From contig JAVHNS010000014.1 in NCBI GenBank assembly GCA_036872755.1, forward strand, positions 992,001 to 1,056,000: a stretch of 64,000 nucleotides of DNA, read 5' to 3'. How positions within the stretch are numbered: position 1 is the first letter of the stretch; each line of letters starts with the position of its first letter. The position numbers and the translations under genes are program-made. This stretch comes from Orbilia blumenaviensis (taxonomy: Eukaryota > Ascomycota > Orbiliomycetes > Orbiliales > Orbiliaceae). The notes below the pieces were generated by a model. That model ran no database searches, was not told the origin of the DNA, and saw nothing but the letters and a program-made list of their open reading frames with translations. Below, piece after piece: positions 1-11,824 of the stretch.

Positions 1-838
1 CAATGCTGATTTACACCGTTCCTGAATATTTCGACAAACTGCTTAAGTATTGCCGTTTGACAACCCTGGCATCTGGCGGCAAATTTGGTGGAGTAGTGGA
101 AATGGCAGTAGACTTCGCCGTCATGTTCGTAGTAGGAATCCTGAGGGCCGAAGACGGTGGGACAGACGCAGCAGGTGAAATGTTCGATGTGGTATTTTCG
201 TTCGAGGGCGGTGATATAGCTCCCACGCAGGGCACCACCACAGGCGTGACATAGCAGGTCTAGTCGTCTAAAGTAGTCGGTTTCGCAGAGAGGGTACTGT
301 GATGTTCCGTCCTCGGAGTCTACGGGGAAAAACTTCTGGGCTACGATGGTTCCACAATCCTAATGGGAAGGCAAAATTTCTGGATGAGTATAAAAAATGC
401 TGAGGAAGTGGAGGGAGAGAAAAAAGAAGTCGCACGAGGTAGTATTATCAGAGAGCAAAAATATGTGAGAGGTAAGAGTGAGGGTAAGAGTGAGAGAGAG
501 GCAGTAGAAGTAATTATAAAAGAAGAAAAGAAGAAGAAGAATAGAAAACGTACTCGGCATCGAAAACAGTCTAGGTGGAAGGTGCCGCCGAGCGCCCTCA
601 CAAACTGGCCGGTTAAAGGCAGTTCGCATTTCTTGCATATCCTACGGGAAGCCTCACTCTTAGAGGAGCCTCTTGGTTTACCATCGGTCGGAGAGAGGTT
701 GGGTCTATCATCGGATCGCCGTGTGGAGGTGATATCAAGGGTTGGAGGAGGAGGAGCAGGAGGACCGGGGATGAGAGCTGAAGGGAGATTGTGACCTCGT
801 AACTGGGGGTCGCCGTAGGGAGAAGCCATTGGAAGCAA
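1..838 (-). CDS. LIM-domain protein, N-terminal part (RhoGAP-type, partial)
   Basis: N-terminal fragment of a multi-LIM protein whose gene continues past the left edge. Exon 1 is 838..554 and exon 2 is 359..1, with a 194 nt intron (GTACGT donor, TTAG acceptor) cutting the first LIM domain. LIM1 starts with CKKC, continues with FHLDC and FRC, and is completed after the intron by DC and the PLCETDY end. LIM2 begins CHAC and ends YCHFHY. LIM3 begins CQGC. The residues before LIM1 are Pro/Ser-rich and disordered. Two or three tandem N-terminal LIM domains on a long fungal protein are typical of the Rga1-like RhoGAPs that control Rho/Cdc42 and polarity, but the GAP domain lies outside the window, so that identity is inferred. 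A second in-frame ATG at 829 is an equally good start. Confidence 0.75.
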
Positions 839-921
839 CGGGGATGAAGCTGCCAGGAAAGGAAGGAAGGATAGCTAAATATATGGGGTGGGTGGTATGG
901 GAGGAGAGTGACGCCGCCGTT

Positions 922-960
922 GTCGTCGTCGTCGTCGTCGTCCGTTGTCGTCGTAGTCGG
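922..960. repeat. GTC trinucleotide microsatellite
   Basis: Seven uninterrupted GTC units followed by degenerate copies, upstream of the LIM gene start and probably in its 5' leader or promoter. Confidence 0.85.
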
Positions 961-1790
961 TATTTTTCGAGGTTTCAAGCGGGCGGGCTAGATCCCAGCT
1001 GAGGGACTGAACTGGCAGCCAGCAAGCACAAGCAAGCAGCAGCAGCAGCAGGGCTTACAGGCAGAGGCCCCGACGGGACAGCAGACCAGGCCAGACCAGA
1101 CCAAAACCGGTTGCACACAGACACACGCAGGGGATAGGCGGACAGACAGACACGCGAGCAGTCGAAATATAAGTGGCAGCAGTAGTAGGCAATGCGAATC
1201 GGACGGGAGGGAGATAGATGGAGAGAGAAGAACCGACAGCGAATGGGGGTCGCCAGGGGAAATATCGAAAGAGGAAGCAGGCGGCGGTTAGGAGGAGTTG
1301 GTTCAGGGTTTTAAGCGATCGAGGCTGTCTCTTTCTCTATTCCTCTATTCCCTCTTTGCTGTCCTTCTTCCTTTTTTGATGTTTTCTACTATCTCTTTTT
1401 CTTCTTCTTGCTTTTCTTCCACAGCTCAGTCAATCGATCAATTAGTCAGTCAGTCAGCCAATGAATCGGATCAAATCAATCAATCAATCGGTGGTGTTAT
1501 GGTCGGGCAAACAGCACTCCATTCGGGCAGTCGACATTGATAGCTGAGAATGAATTCGATTGATTGACGGATAGACAGATTGGTCGTGGTGGTTATGATG
1601 CAGGTGGCTGTGGTTGGCAGTTGTATAGGAGCTGGCGATAGGGGAGAAGAGAAAGAGGGAGAGAGAAAGAGAGTTCGAAGTTCGGAGGAGCGAGAGAAAT
1701 GGGCCAAAAAAGGATACTAGTAATAGCAATAATAATAATAACGCTGTGGTAGTATTAGTCGATATTAGTCGGTATGGTATTGGTGGCTAT

Positions 1791-1834
1791 TAGTGGTGGT
1801 GGTGGTAGTGGTAGTAGTGGTGGTGGTGGTGACG
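1791..1834. repeat. GGT/AGT trinucleotide tract
   Basis: Imperfect run of GGT and AGT triplets in the low-complexity upstream region of the LIM gene. Confidence 0.8.
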
Positions 1835-4732
1835 ATGATGCTGATACAGATGGCCCCAGATGGGGATGGGATGGGTGACGGAGAGGTTGGAGGAGAGGGT
1901 GAGTGCGTGAGTGAGTGAGTGAGAGTTCGAGTGAGGGTGAGTGGATGTGAGAGAGATTGCGAGCAGGAAAGAGCCTGTCTTGTTCTGCCCCCCTCAAGCG
2001 AAGTTGCTTGATATTATTATCTTCTTGGTCAATGTCAACTGTGAAGTTGCTCAACCTAGCTAGCTCGACCAAACTCGACTTCACTTCAATTCACTCGCGA
2101 TCACAGGAAAAATAGAAATTAACGGAAGCACTCCCCTCTGATTGGTCCATTCCTCTCAATTATGTGTGTGTGTGTAATGCACTCTCGTTGTCTGTCACTG
2201 TCACTTCACTAACTTACCGTTACTTTAGAACCATATTAACCATTACCTAGGTAATTACTAACTACTAATCACTTACTTAAGCCAGCCAGTACTTATTTAG
2301 TATGCTTCGGTACCCAAGAAAGTACGGGGTCTTTTTTAAACTTACTAGCAGGACCGTTAATCGACTAATTAAAACTTTGTACGGGAAGGGAAGCGCCAGG
2401 GAGGAGGGCACAGCGACAGCTGCGGAGCGTTTAACTCAACTGCTTAATTAGTCCCTTCGCCCCTCCCCCCGTTCCAAACCGGGGGGAAAGGAACGCCCTA
2501 AACTGCCCGGGCCAAGTCCCCAAACCCGACCCCCAAGTCAGGTCAGGGCAAGTCAAGTCCGAATGCAGTGCTGCGACAAGTGACAGTTGCAGTTGCGGTT
2601 GTGTAATGCTGGATGCGTATACTTCAACGACAGGAACCTTTTCCCTTATTTCCCACGACAGCTGCATTTTGCATGCATTGTTTCACCGCTATCGATAACG
2701 CCCTAGCTTGGCGGCTAGTTGCCATTGTACCCTTTACATAAGCTTAGTCTTGTAACATAAGCCATTAAAGTACACTCGTCTGTCCCAGTACCTAAATTTA
2801 TGCGTGTCCAGAAATATAGATATTTTGCATGTTTTTGCCTGGAACACCTCGGCTTGGATGCTATGGCTTTCGTCTCCTGTTCTCTGAGGTTTCCGAAGCG
2901 TTTCTACCAATATAATGACATTAATGCAATATAAAACTTACCAAGCTTGCAAGATGAGAACACTTCTGGTTAAGTATTTCTTGCTAGTGCACTTTGCCCA
3001 AGATCAAATTGCTAGTTTAATTTGGTAGCACATATAAAGAAACTCCATATATGAAGAGGCCTCCGGTATACACGTCTATATGATGGCAGCGAGATCATAT
3101 CTATAGGTACCCAGTAGTTACCCATATGAATAATGAACATCTAGCTGGCTAGCCTGGAATTTAATAGACTTATTGATATCTGAGCCACCCACCCATACAT
3201 AGCTTAGATTTTGTCTGGTGGCTAACAGTTGGGAGTTATAGTATCGCAAGCTTGCAAGCCTTTCCGCCCAAACTATTCTTCAAGGTAAGCAGCCTAAACT
3301 TCTCCCATGCACTGTATTTAAGTGACTCTCTATGCACATCCACGTCGAAAACTAACGTTTCATAGCAGTCCTTGAGCTTTTGTCCACTACCATGGCGGTG
3401 GATTCCTTGAACCAGTCTCGAGCAGCGCCTTATGCACATGAAGATATTGATATAAGAATCATATCCCGTCATATCCCACATGCGTTTCCTTGCCACTCAA
3501 CACCACGGGATCCTCCTTCAACGGCCTGGTCTGGTCAAGCATCAAACACGCCCACTCCCCGTTTCTTTCTCTTCTTTCCGGTGGAGCTCAATCTACTTGG
3601 AATACCAGCTGCATAGACTTGCTGGTCACAAAATCTTCGATTTTCTCCATCTCAGAGTTGTTACTCTAATATAAACAGTAGAATAGTGAGCATTTGATGG
3701 CCGGTTGGGTCAGGAAATAGCACGCACCTGATATGAACTTTTACCAAAATCACGTCGTTTTCGAAAAGGGTTCAATTCCCTTTCTGAAGAGATGATATAT
3801 AAGAGTCAGTTTATGATCCCAAATATTGAATGCCGGATATATAATTATTATTATTACCGATAACATGTCGGTCTATAGAATAGACGAGACCAGGCTTCGA
3901 GCTGGATGATGGGTCTGACGAACAGGCTGGGCCACGAGAGAGGCTAATACAAAAGCCCTCGCGCAGCCTGCGCCGAGGTCGTCGCTTAATTAGATGTATG
4001 TACTGGCTGGACCGAATTAAGCAATGTTGAATTCCGCAAAGTCCAGTAGATATGACCATGTAGGACTACATTGGTCCAGGGAGCAATACAGCACAGGGAG
4101 AATAAGAATATTCTTCCCCAAGCGCTGTTCTTCGAGGTTGTGATTCTAATGGCCGTAGTCTTTGTATTTTTGGGAAGGGGAGGGTTGAAGGATGAAGGAT
4201 GAAGGATGATTTCAGGGGACGGTGTTTACAAAGCTGTTTATATACTCCCAGCCAAGGCATAAACTATTATGGACCCATTCGGAACACTATATTTACGAAG
4301 TATTTACATCTCGATTTACAGATACAGATCCTTTTCCCTTTCAGAATTCAAGTCATTGGCATACGAACCCACAGGTCCTGTTAATCACATGGACGGTTTA
4401 CATCGAATTGCAATATTGACCCTATTGTATTATTTGTTACATGTCACGTTTCGTATGGCATATGGTATACTATGGTATATTTAACTTGCAACTGAGTAAT
4501 AAGTTCTAACATGATGATAGATGTCTAGAGTCGCTCTATTCATTAATGATACTCGAGATCTGAACGTAACTTTATGAACTTGAAATTTTGATCGGCTTAT
4601 AATTACCTCGGTAGTATGCCTAATATAAGTTTAGGTTTCAATGATTGCAACACTGGATATATCAGCATACCTACCAAAAAGGTTAACGGCTATATAGTTT
4701 ACTTACCTAATGCTCGGATATATACTTAGGTC

Positions 4733-4749
4733 GGTAGGTAGGTAGGTAG
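4733..4749. repeat. GGTA tetranucleotide repeat
   Basis: Four consecutive GGTA units in gene-free DNA, with further CTAGGTA words next to it. Confidence 0.8.
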
Positions 4750-5624
4750 ATACCTAGGTATAGAAAGGAGATAGTACAGTACTCAAAACTCGGATATACC
4801 TTAGAACCAATAGATACGTGCAAGCACTCAAATACTTAAGTAGCTAGAAAGCCCGAATGTACGTATTGTACCGCCAGACATATAGGCCCTACTAGCAGCC
4901 CTTGATGCATTCCACTTCTATAAATAACGTAACGTAACCAGGCAGTACGTGGCTACATACCAAGCAACTCGGTCCTTGCCGGCCTTGCCTCACGAAGCAG
5001 GACATACCAAGTTTAGTATATGTTTGTAGTAGTTCAGGCTGGGCTGAGACTGACAATCGCGCAGTGCAGCAGCCTGAAGAAAACGCAGTGCGGCTGTCGC
5101 AGGTTGGCGAGGCTAGCTGGGTCGGGGGTTGCAGGACCTCGTAGCTAGGAGAAAGCGAGCGGAGGGGTCTGTTCTGTGTTGCAGCCCGCAGCTGGGGGAA
5201 GCTCCCCAACCCAATCCAGTCCATCGTCTTCCCTTTCCCCCCACTATGACTCCACCAGAAGCTGAGACCAGGAGCGCGGCACCACCGCTGCACTGAGCAC
5301 TGAGCAGCCCCCTCTCTTTCTGTGCCACATCAAACTGCAACTTACATAGCAAAAAGTGCTACCGACTGTGCCTCCCCGTCAAAGTTATCGACTGGGTATC
5401 ATACCAGCACTCACTTAGTACCACTGCCACTATAGTTCCCCAGGATCCACCATCTCTACCTAGTACTCATCCATCCACCCTTCTATCTTACACCAGTCAA
5501 TCTTCAAATTCCCCCACTTTCTCTTTTTCTTTCTCATTAAACATCCGTATTCTACAATATCTAGATCTAGACCTAAAATTCCGGACATCCCATCGTCGTT
5601 GCCCGCTTTGTCGTCTCGGCCATC

Positions 5625-7818
5625 ATGAACCAGTCAACCCTGCGGCTCACGCGTGTAGGTTTACCACTTCATAGCACCTTATATTCATCACTATCCAACA
5701 AGAGATATATTGAAGCAGATATATACACCTACGTTTAACGACTGTGTACCGCTTTAAATAGTTTTAGACGTTTATACTGACGTTACACGCATCTTCCAGG
5801 AGCTAGCAGATATTCAGAAGTCAAATGACCTATGTCCGTCGCGTTTATCCTCCAACGCCACCACCACCCCTCTCTCCGACGGTATCCCTAGCTAATCCCT
5901 GTTCTTTCTTTACTATATACAGCAATCGCCGTTGCTTGTCGGGATGCCGACATTAGGAACATACGAGCCTTGATCCTCGGGCCGCCCGAAACGCCTTATG
6001 AGTTCGGATTCTTTGAGGTTGCTCTCCCCTTCTGTGCATCTATTTTATTTTTAATACTCTTTACACCCCTGGGCTTTGAATTTGTGCTAACCACTAAAAT
6101 GCCTTTGTATAGTTTACTATGAAATTTCCTAAAGGTGTCTACCAACCGGCCTTGATACCCAAAAACTACGAGTTGCGCATCAATCCCTAACTCTGCCTGG
6201 CTTCTCTACAGAATACCCTGCAAAAGCTCCCGCCGTTAACGCTATAACTACAAACGGAGGACGTTGTCGATTCAATCCAAATATTTATGCCGGCGGCAAG
6301 GTCTGCTTGTACGTTCCCTAAATCAATCTGTATACCGTCCTATGTCATACTGATAACCTCATAGATCAATTCTAGGGTAAACAATTAACCTTCCAGCTGC
6401 TAGATGCGTTTCTTTTCTTTTTTAAAAAAACTTGGATACTTAATACGCACGCCTACGCAACAGAACATGGAGAGGCGAACGAGGGGAGGAATGGTCGTCG
6501 GCACAGGGTCTAGAGTCAATATTGATCTCGATCCAGAGCCTGATGTCCTCAAACCCCTACGAGAACGAACCGGGCTACGAGAACGCAAACAGCCAGCACG
6601 ATAAAGACAATCAGAAAGCCTACATATTGAAGGTATACTCTCCTATCTGGTGATAATGGAGGGAGAGATCTGAATCTATTTATGTTAACGCATACAGATC
6701 CGCCATGAAACACTCCGAATCTCTATAATCCAACGTCTGGAAGATTACCTCGGCCTGAAACCGGACGGCACCTCGATTGTACGAGAATCTCGGGACGACA
6801 CCCCAAGCGATAGCTCGTCCGCATACGTTGACGAAGGCGGCGTGTACTTCTTCGAACCCTTTAAGGATCTCTGCAAGCGCCGTTTCCTCTGGTACTACGA
6901 CACCTACATCGCCTCAATCCAAGCCGAAAAGGAAAAAGTCACAGAAAACCAAGTGTTCACACAGATGCCGTTTGAAATGAGCGGTGGAAGCGGTGGTAAT
7001 GCCATGGAGGGAAAGTTCAACTATCCGGAACTGGAAAGACGCATTCAGAATATACGACAGAAGCTCGACCATGAGGCAGAAGCATGGGGAGCTGAAGGGC
7101 TGAAAGCGCTTAAGGATGAGAGGGGTGTAGCAGCCAATTTGCAGAGACAGTTTGAGCAGGCAAAGGTGTTTTTCGATAAGAGCGAGGCCGCGACGCTGGA
7201 CATGGAATTGGAGGATAACAACCCCTTCATTTGGCGTGTGGTAGGGTTTTTCTTTTCGTTAATCCTTTTTTTTTTTTTTTTTTTTTTTTTTCGGTGGTGG
7301 GCTATGTTAACGTGGCCATATGAATTGGTAGACCTACTTTGGCCGCCCCATGACCAATCTCGACGGCGGACTATTCATCTTTACGCTCCGGTTCTCTGTT
7401 CGATTCCCGGATGAACAACCACGGGTTCAGTTCAGTACCCCGATGTTCCACCACAAAATCAATAGTGAGTTTTCACCATAAATCGTATTTTATACTGAGG
7501 GAAGATCATACTCATACTGTCTACAGAGGACGGCATCCCGGCATATTTCCCTGGTGGCATGCACCCACGACCAGACGATGCCAAGAGCCATATAGAAGGC
7601 GTTCTCAGCTTGCTGGAGGAAGAGGATCCGGCCTATGATCCGAGGACGCAGATCAACATCGAAGCCTCGAAGCTGTACTGGGGGAGCAAAGAGGACAAGA
7701 GGGAATATAGCAAACAGTTTAGGAGGTCAGTAGTCCCATCATTCTCCCATCGCTTTTTTTCTATTGCTGACGATGATATATGAACAGGTCGGTCCAGCGG
7801 TCTATAGAATACGCATAA
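5625..7818 (+). CDS. Tandem UBC-domain protein (UBE2Z-like E2 plus inactive UBC)
   Basis: Ubiquitin-conjugating enzyme-like protein of 470 aa. Exons: 5625-5654, 5800-5881, 5923-6017, 6113-6134, 6212-6308, 6365-6376, 6464-6632, 6698-7240, 7332-7464, 7527-7725, 7788-7818; every junction is GT-AG and phase-consistent. The first UBC domain contains GPPETPYEFGFFEF, the HPN-like FNPN, the catalytic-Cys segment GGKVCLSILGTW, and NPYENEPGYE, a pattern typical of UBE2Z-class E2s. A helical linker follows (around residue 290). A second UBC fold then has FGRPMTNLDGGLFIF, FPDEQPRVQF and FHHKINKDGIPAYF, where the catalytic Cys position is not Cys, so this half should be inactive (UEV-like). Exon 6 is only 12 nt and encodes the SIL of the active-site strand. 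The intron at 7241-7331 holds a 26-T run. Two-UBC architecture in fungi is from memory. Confidence 0.85.
7266..7291. repeat. Poly-T tract in intron 8
   Basis: Run of 26 T residues inside the intron at 7241-7331 of the tandem-UBC gene. It lengthens the distance between donor and acceptor. Confidence 0.9.
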
Positions 7819-8573
7819 GCATTTCTTATTATCCTTCTCACTTTGAACAGCTTCTTTCTTTTCTTCCCTCTTCTTTTCCTTTCTTTTTTTTAATACTATC
7901 TTCGTTTCTAGCGTCTGATGTTTCATGGCGACTGCATGCCTCGCCCTCGTTTTTTTATGTGTCTCTCCCTTACTCTTACTCCCTTTCGCTCCCCCCCCCT
8001 CCTCCGTATACTACTTACCTTAATGCCTGTCCCCTCGTTTCTTCTTGCTTTATTCCTTCTTTCCTGGCTGGTGGAAAAAGAGATGTTCTCAAGGCGTATT
8101 ATCGGTTTTTATTCGTTAGTGGACACACCAATGCAGCTGAATTCACTAAGACACACATACAAAATCCAAAAAAAGAGACTCGCGAAGGGTTTAGTTTGGG
8201 AAGAGATATGCATGAGGGTTGTTGTGGTTCTTGTAACTGGGTTAGGAAGCACCGGCTCGGTATAAGGGGTGGCGTGAGGGTCTTAAAAAATGATATTCTA
8301 CCTTAGTCTCGTACTCCGTACTTGTTAACTTCCTATGTTGGTTGTTTATGTGGGATACAATGCAGTGTTTTTCACTCTTTTGATATCTATAACTTATACA
8401 ACTTTTCGATTATTTATACAGTTGAGTTTTGATGATGCTAGTAGTTATGCCCGCTCCCTACGGGATCGAGGCTTCTCCCTAAGTAGATGTAAAAGAGTTC
8501 AAATATACAGATATATCCCCTACCTACTCATATGTACAAAACACCCTCCCCTGACCTGTACTTCCTCAAGTAC
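7819..8573. other. Intergenic, convergent 3' ends
   Basis: Region between the stop of the tandem-UBC gene and the stop of the bL21m gene. It is pyrimidine-rich, with runs of CTTT and CCTCC. I see no coding signal; it should carry both 3' UTRs. Confidence 0.6.
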
Positions 8574-9266
8574 TCAGGCAGTACCCTCCCCTAACCCCTC
8601 GGGCAACTCATTAACTTCCAACTCACAAATCCTGAGCACAGTGTACCTATGCTTACTCTTAACCTTCTTAACCCTCCTCTGCCTCCTCTTAGTCTTCTCC
8701 TTAATCCTCATAGGCTCACTAGTAACCTCCACCACAACAGCTTTACACCTAAACAGTCGTTCATCAATGTACGGTGTTCCCTTGATCGTATATTCTCTCG
8801 ATCCGAGGGTTGAGGCGTGGGTTAGACGGATTATGTCACCGGGTTGGAGGGGTTTGTTGAGTGGGTTTGTGGAGGGGGAGACGGGGGGGTAGAGGAGGGA
8901 GGGGAGGGTTATGCGGTCGCCGAGGGTGACGAGGTAGGGGGTGTTGTGGATGTGGATTGTGGTGTACCAGGGGGGTTGGTGGAGGAGGGCGGTGTGCAGG
9001 CGTTTTAGGGTTGTCAGATCTTGTTCTTGAGGCTGCTGGGGTGGTGGGGGTGGTGATGTTGAGAGTGGTTGTTGAGGTGGTGGTGGGGGTGGAGGGGTGG
9101 TTGCTGTTGTTGTTGTTGATGTGGTTGTGGAGGTGTGACGAATTTGGCTGGGTGGTGGAAGGGTTAGGCGGGAGGTTGAGAGGAGAAGAGGTCGGGCGAT
9201 GAGCGGGGTGGAGGAGGAGGTTAGGCGTGGGAGTGCCCGTCGCGAGAGGGCTGGGAGGATGGACAT
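8574..9266 (-). CDS. MRPL49: Mitochondrial large-subunit ribosomal protein bL21m
   Basis: Component of the mitochondrial 54S large ribosomal subunit, matching bacterial L21 (yeast Mrpl49). The 230 aa single-exon ORF opens with a basic, Ser/Leu/Arg-rich presequence without acidic residues (MSILPALSRRALPRLTSSS), as expected for mitochondrial import, followed by a Thr/Pro/Gln low-complexity spacer to about residue 80. The L21 core starts near HIHNTPYLVTLGDRI and includes LQPGDIIRL. It ends with the basic signature KEKTKRRQRRVKKVKSKHRY and TVLRICEL, corresponding to the KRRRKxxxRxxGHRxxxT element of L21. It is divergent from NSA2, so two translation-related genes share a 532 bp promoter region. 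Confidence 0.88.
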   Translation of the reverse strand: MSILPALSRRALPRLTSSSTPLIARPLLLSTSRLTLPPPSQIRHTSTTTSTTTTATTPPPPPPPQQPLSTSPPPPPQQPQEQDLTTLKRLHTALLHQPPWYTTIHIHNTPYLVTLGDRITLPSLLYPPVSPSTNPLNKPLQPGDIIRLTHASTLGSREYTIKGTPYIDERLFRCKAVVVEVTSEPMRIKEKTKRRQRRVKKVKSKHRYTVLRICELEVNELPEGLGEGTA

Positions 9267-9798
9267 CGTGTGATATGATATGTGATATTGAAGAGGGACC
9301 TAGGTTACTATTATTAGCTTCATGATTGGAGAAGATATGGATTAAAGACAATTGAGTGATTACCGTTTATTGTATCTCTCCCTGTCCGTCTCCCCTACTT
9401 CGTGATGTGATAGATGTCTCTCTCTCTCCCCGGCTCGAAGGAAGGAAGGTGAAGTCGCGGAACTGCTCGACGTACAGATCTTTACTATATTTTTTTGGGT
9501 TGCGGTTTGTTGGAATGGTTGTTTCTTTGCGCCAAGAGATTAGATTCTTCTTAACAATCTAATCTGATCCTTGAAATCCGATTAGATAATCAACGCCTTG
9601 GCGACCTAATTTTCGCCAAAAAGCACTTTTGATTTTTTTTAAGGTTCGCCAACTGCAACTTGTTCGATTTTTTTTTTTCGCTATCACGACCGACGACGGG
9701 GTATCATTTACAGCACACGGAAGAGATACTATATTATAAAGCTACTCCTACTTACCCTAATTCTAAGCTGCGAGCATCGCGCTCGATAAGCCGCCACA
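9267..9798. promoter_or_regulatory. Shared divergent promoter region, bL21m / NSA2
   Basis: 532 bp between the start codons of the divergent bL21m and NSA2 genes. It contains CT-rich tracts (9380-9440), T-rich runs (9611-9640, 9669-9680) and TATATTATAAA-like sequence near 9729-9740, about 60 bp before the NSA2 start. Both products serve ribosomes (mitochondrial and cytosolic), so co-regulation is plausible but not shown. Confidence 0.5.
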
Positions 9799-10783
9799 AT
9801 GGTACGTTCCTCTAACCCCTCCACATAACCTTAAGCCCACAAGCTAACATCTCCCTCTCCAGCCTCAAAACGAGTATGCCCACCCCCACTACCACTCCCA
9901 CCACCAAACAAACACCCCCCTCTAACACTTATACTCTAGATACATCGAACGCTGGTCCAAGCTCCACGGCAAACGTCTCGACCATGAAGAACGTACCCGC
10001 AAGCGCGCCGCGCGAATGGCGCACAACTCCTCCAAATCCGCCCAAAAGCTGCACGGTCTTCGCGCAAAACTCCACGCCCAAGCGCGCTACAAACAAAAGA
10101 TCCAGATGAAGAAACAGATAAAATCGCACGAAGAGAAGTCTGTGAAGACACAGGACGATGGTCCTTCTTCCGAGCCCTTACCGGCTTATCTGTTGGACAG
10201 GAATGAGCCTAAGAGCGCTAAGGCGTTGAGTTCAGCGATTAAGCAGAAGAGAGCTGAGAAGGCTGCGAAGTTCTCGGTGCCTTTGCCGAAGGTTAGGGGT
10301 ATTACTGAGGAAGAGATGTTCAAAGTCATCAAAACTGGTAAAAAGACAGCGAAGAAATCCTGGAAGAGAATGATCACAAAACCCACCTTCGTCGGTCCGG
10401 ACTTCACACGTCGTCCTGTGAAATACGAGAGATTTATCAGGCCGATGGGTTTGAGATACAAAAAGGCGAATGTAACACATCCGGAGTTGGGAGTTACGGT
10501 GCAATTACCGATTTTGAGCGTCAAGAAGAATCCGCAGAGTCCGATGTATACCCAGCTCGGGGTGTTGACGAAGGGAACGATCATTGAGGTTAATGTTAGT
10601 GAGTTGGGGATGGTTACTACGGGGGGTAAAGTGGTTTGGGGTCGTTGGGCACAGATCACGAATAACTGTGAGAATGATGGGTGTGTTAATGCGTAAGTTC
10701 TAATCTATCACTCTTCTAATTGGGGTTTATTGCGGATTTGCTAACTTTGGGTTGGGGGTTTTGGTAGGCTGCTGTTGGTGTGA
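9799..10783 (+). CDS. NSA2: Ribosome biogenesis protein NSA2
   Basis: Nucleolar factor needed for 27S pre-rRNA processing and assembly of the 60S subunit. The 260 aa product has the usual family length (yeast 261). Exons: 9799-9801 (only the ATG), 9863-9873 (11 nt), 9940-10692, 10768-10783. The spliced N-terminus reads [20 protein letters not shown], matching the conserved Nsa2 start, and the C-terminus reads CVNALLLV, close to the canonical end. Between them are the basic region [31 protein letters not shown], and the S8e-like C-terminal half ([35 protein letters not shown]). Without the two tiny 5' exons the protein would appear to start at an internal Met at 10016 and lose 36 residues. Its upstream region is shared with the bL21m gene. 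Confidence 0.93.
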
Positions 10784-11824
10784 ATGTATCATTATTATAT
10801 GTAGTAAAGCTTTCCACTTTTTTTGAGGGGGGTTTCCTTCAATGCATATGACCCCTGGGAGACTCAAGGGGGCACCATTTTTGATTCAGCGCGGCGTTTG
10901 TGTGGACAATTTTTTTCTTGGGGAATTGATATACTTATTTTCTACACTGTATTTTACATTAAACAGTTGTATAGAAGAAGGAGAAGAGAGAAAAAAGTTA
11001 TATCGGATAATTCGCTAGATTCTGTTAGCTTGTGCTACAGCTGCTAGCTACGAATCTGTGTACCTGAGTAGTACTCGATTGATTTTACTTGGTTCGCCCT
11101 GCTTTGGGGCTCACTCTCCCATTTATTGGTTTACCTGGAGAGACTTAGATACCGCATGCTCCACACTAAGTAAATAAGCCCTTGTATCACTAGAAACTAA
11201 CTAGGATATCTACATGAGAAAAACCTTCTGTCATAGACTGAACGAACCACAGCCTCGGTGGAAATGCAATATAAAATACAACATATATCCGTGTTGAGTT
11301 ACTGAAATCAACTTCACCATGTGTGCTTTTTTTGAATTAAGTTCTATCTTATTATTTTTTTTTCTTTTTTTTTTTTTTGAGGAAAGTGGGAATACTTCCA
11401 TGAGATTTCCTCCATAAAAATCTGATACTGTATCGAGACTGTAGTGATGTGCCATCTAACATGACACAAATGATGAAACAACATTTGACTATTTAGATTC
11501 ATTTTGACCTATGTGTATAGTGGTCTAGACTTTAGACGTTGTAGGAGTTTGAGTTTTAGGATTTTAAATTTGGATTTCTTATGAAGGTATACAGGCCGTG
11601 AGATATTAATCCACTAGGGGCGTATTTTTTAACCCATTTATAAGAAATGTCTAGTCTCGTTCCTATACGCCGTTGACTAGAACTGAGAGAAATCTCAAAA
11701 CAATATTGCAAAAGAATTATAAAAAAATAGCGCCAATACAAATATATAGCCAAGCTTCATGCATCCTTACAACTATCCCGTAATGTAAAGAAGAATGAAT
11801 GATAAGGAGAAAGAGAGAAGAAGA
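10784..11824. other. Intergenic, AT-leaning
   Basis: Convergent gap between NSA2 and the first cysteine-rich secreted-protein gene. It holds A/T-rich tracts (for example 11354-11379) and the presumed 3' UTRs. No further gene is supported. Confidence 0.5.

Larger units (their letters stand above)
839..5624. other. Long intergenic region, no gene supported
   Basis: About 4.8 kb between the LIM gene and the UBC gene. From 840 to about 2,100 the sequence is low complexity (GTC, GGT/GTA, GAGT and CTTT tracts, CAG runs) and probably carries the leader and promoter of the LIM gene. From about 2,200 to 5,400 it is AT-leaning with many short CTAG/TATA-type words and only small, overlapping, unconvincing ORFs. 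No RNA gene or intact transposon was recognised. Confidence 0.5.

Noticed and set aside
3236..3496. 86-codon minus-strand ORF
   Set aside because: It looks faintly protein-like, but adjacent frames upstream are broken by stops and nothing in it is recognisable.
3755..3795. Perfect T-arm-like hairpin (AAGGG TTCAATT CCCTT)
   Set aside because: There is no complementary acceptor strand about 70 nt upstream and no D or anticodon arm, so it is a chance hairpin.
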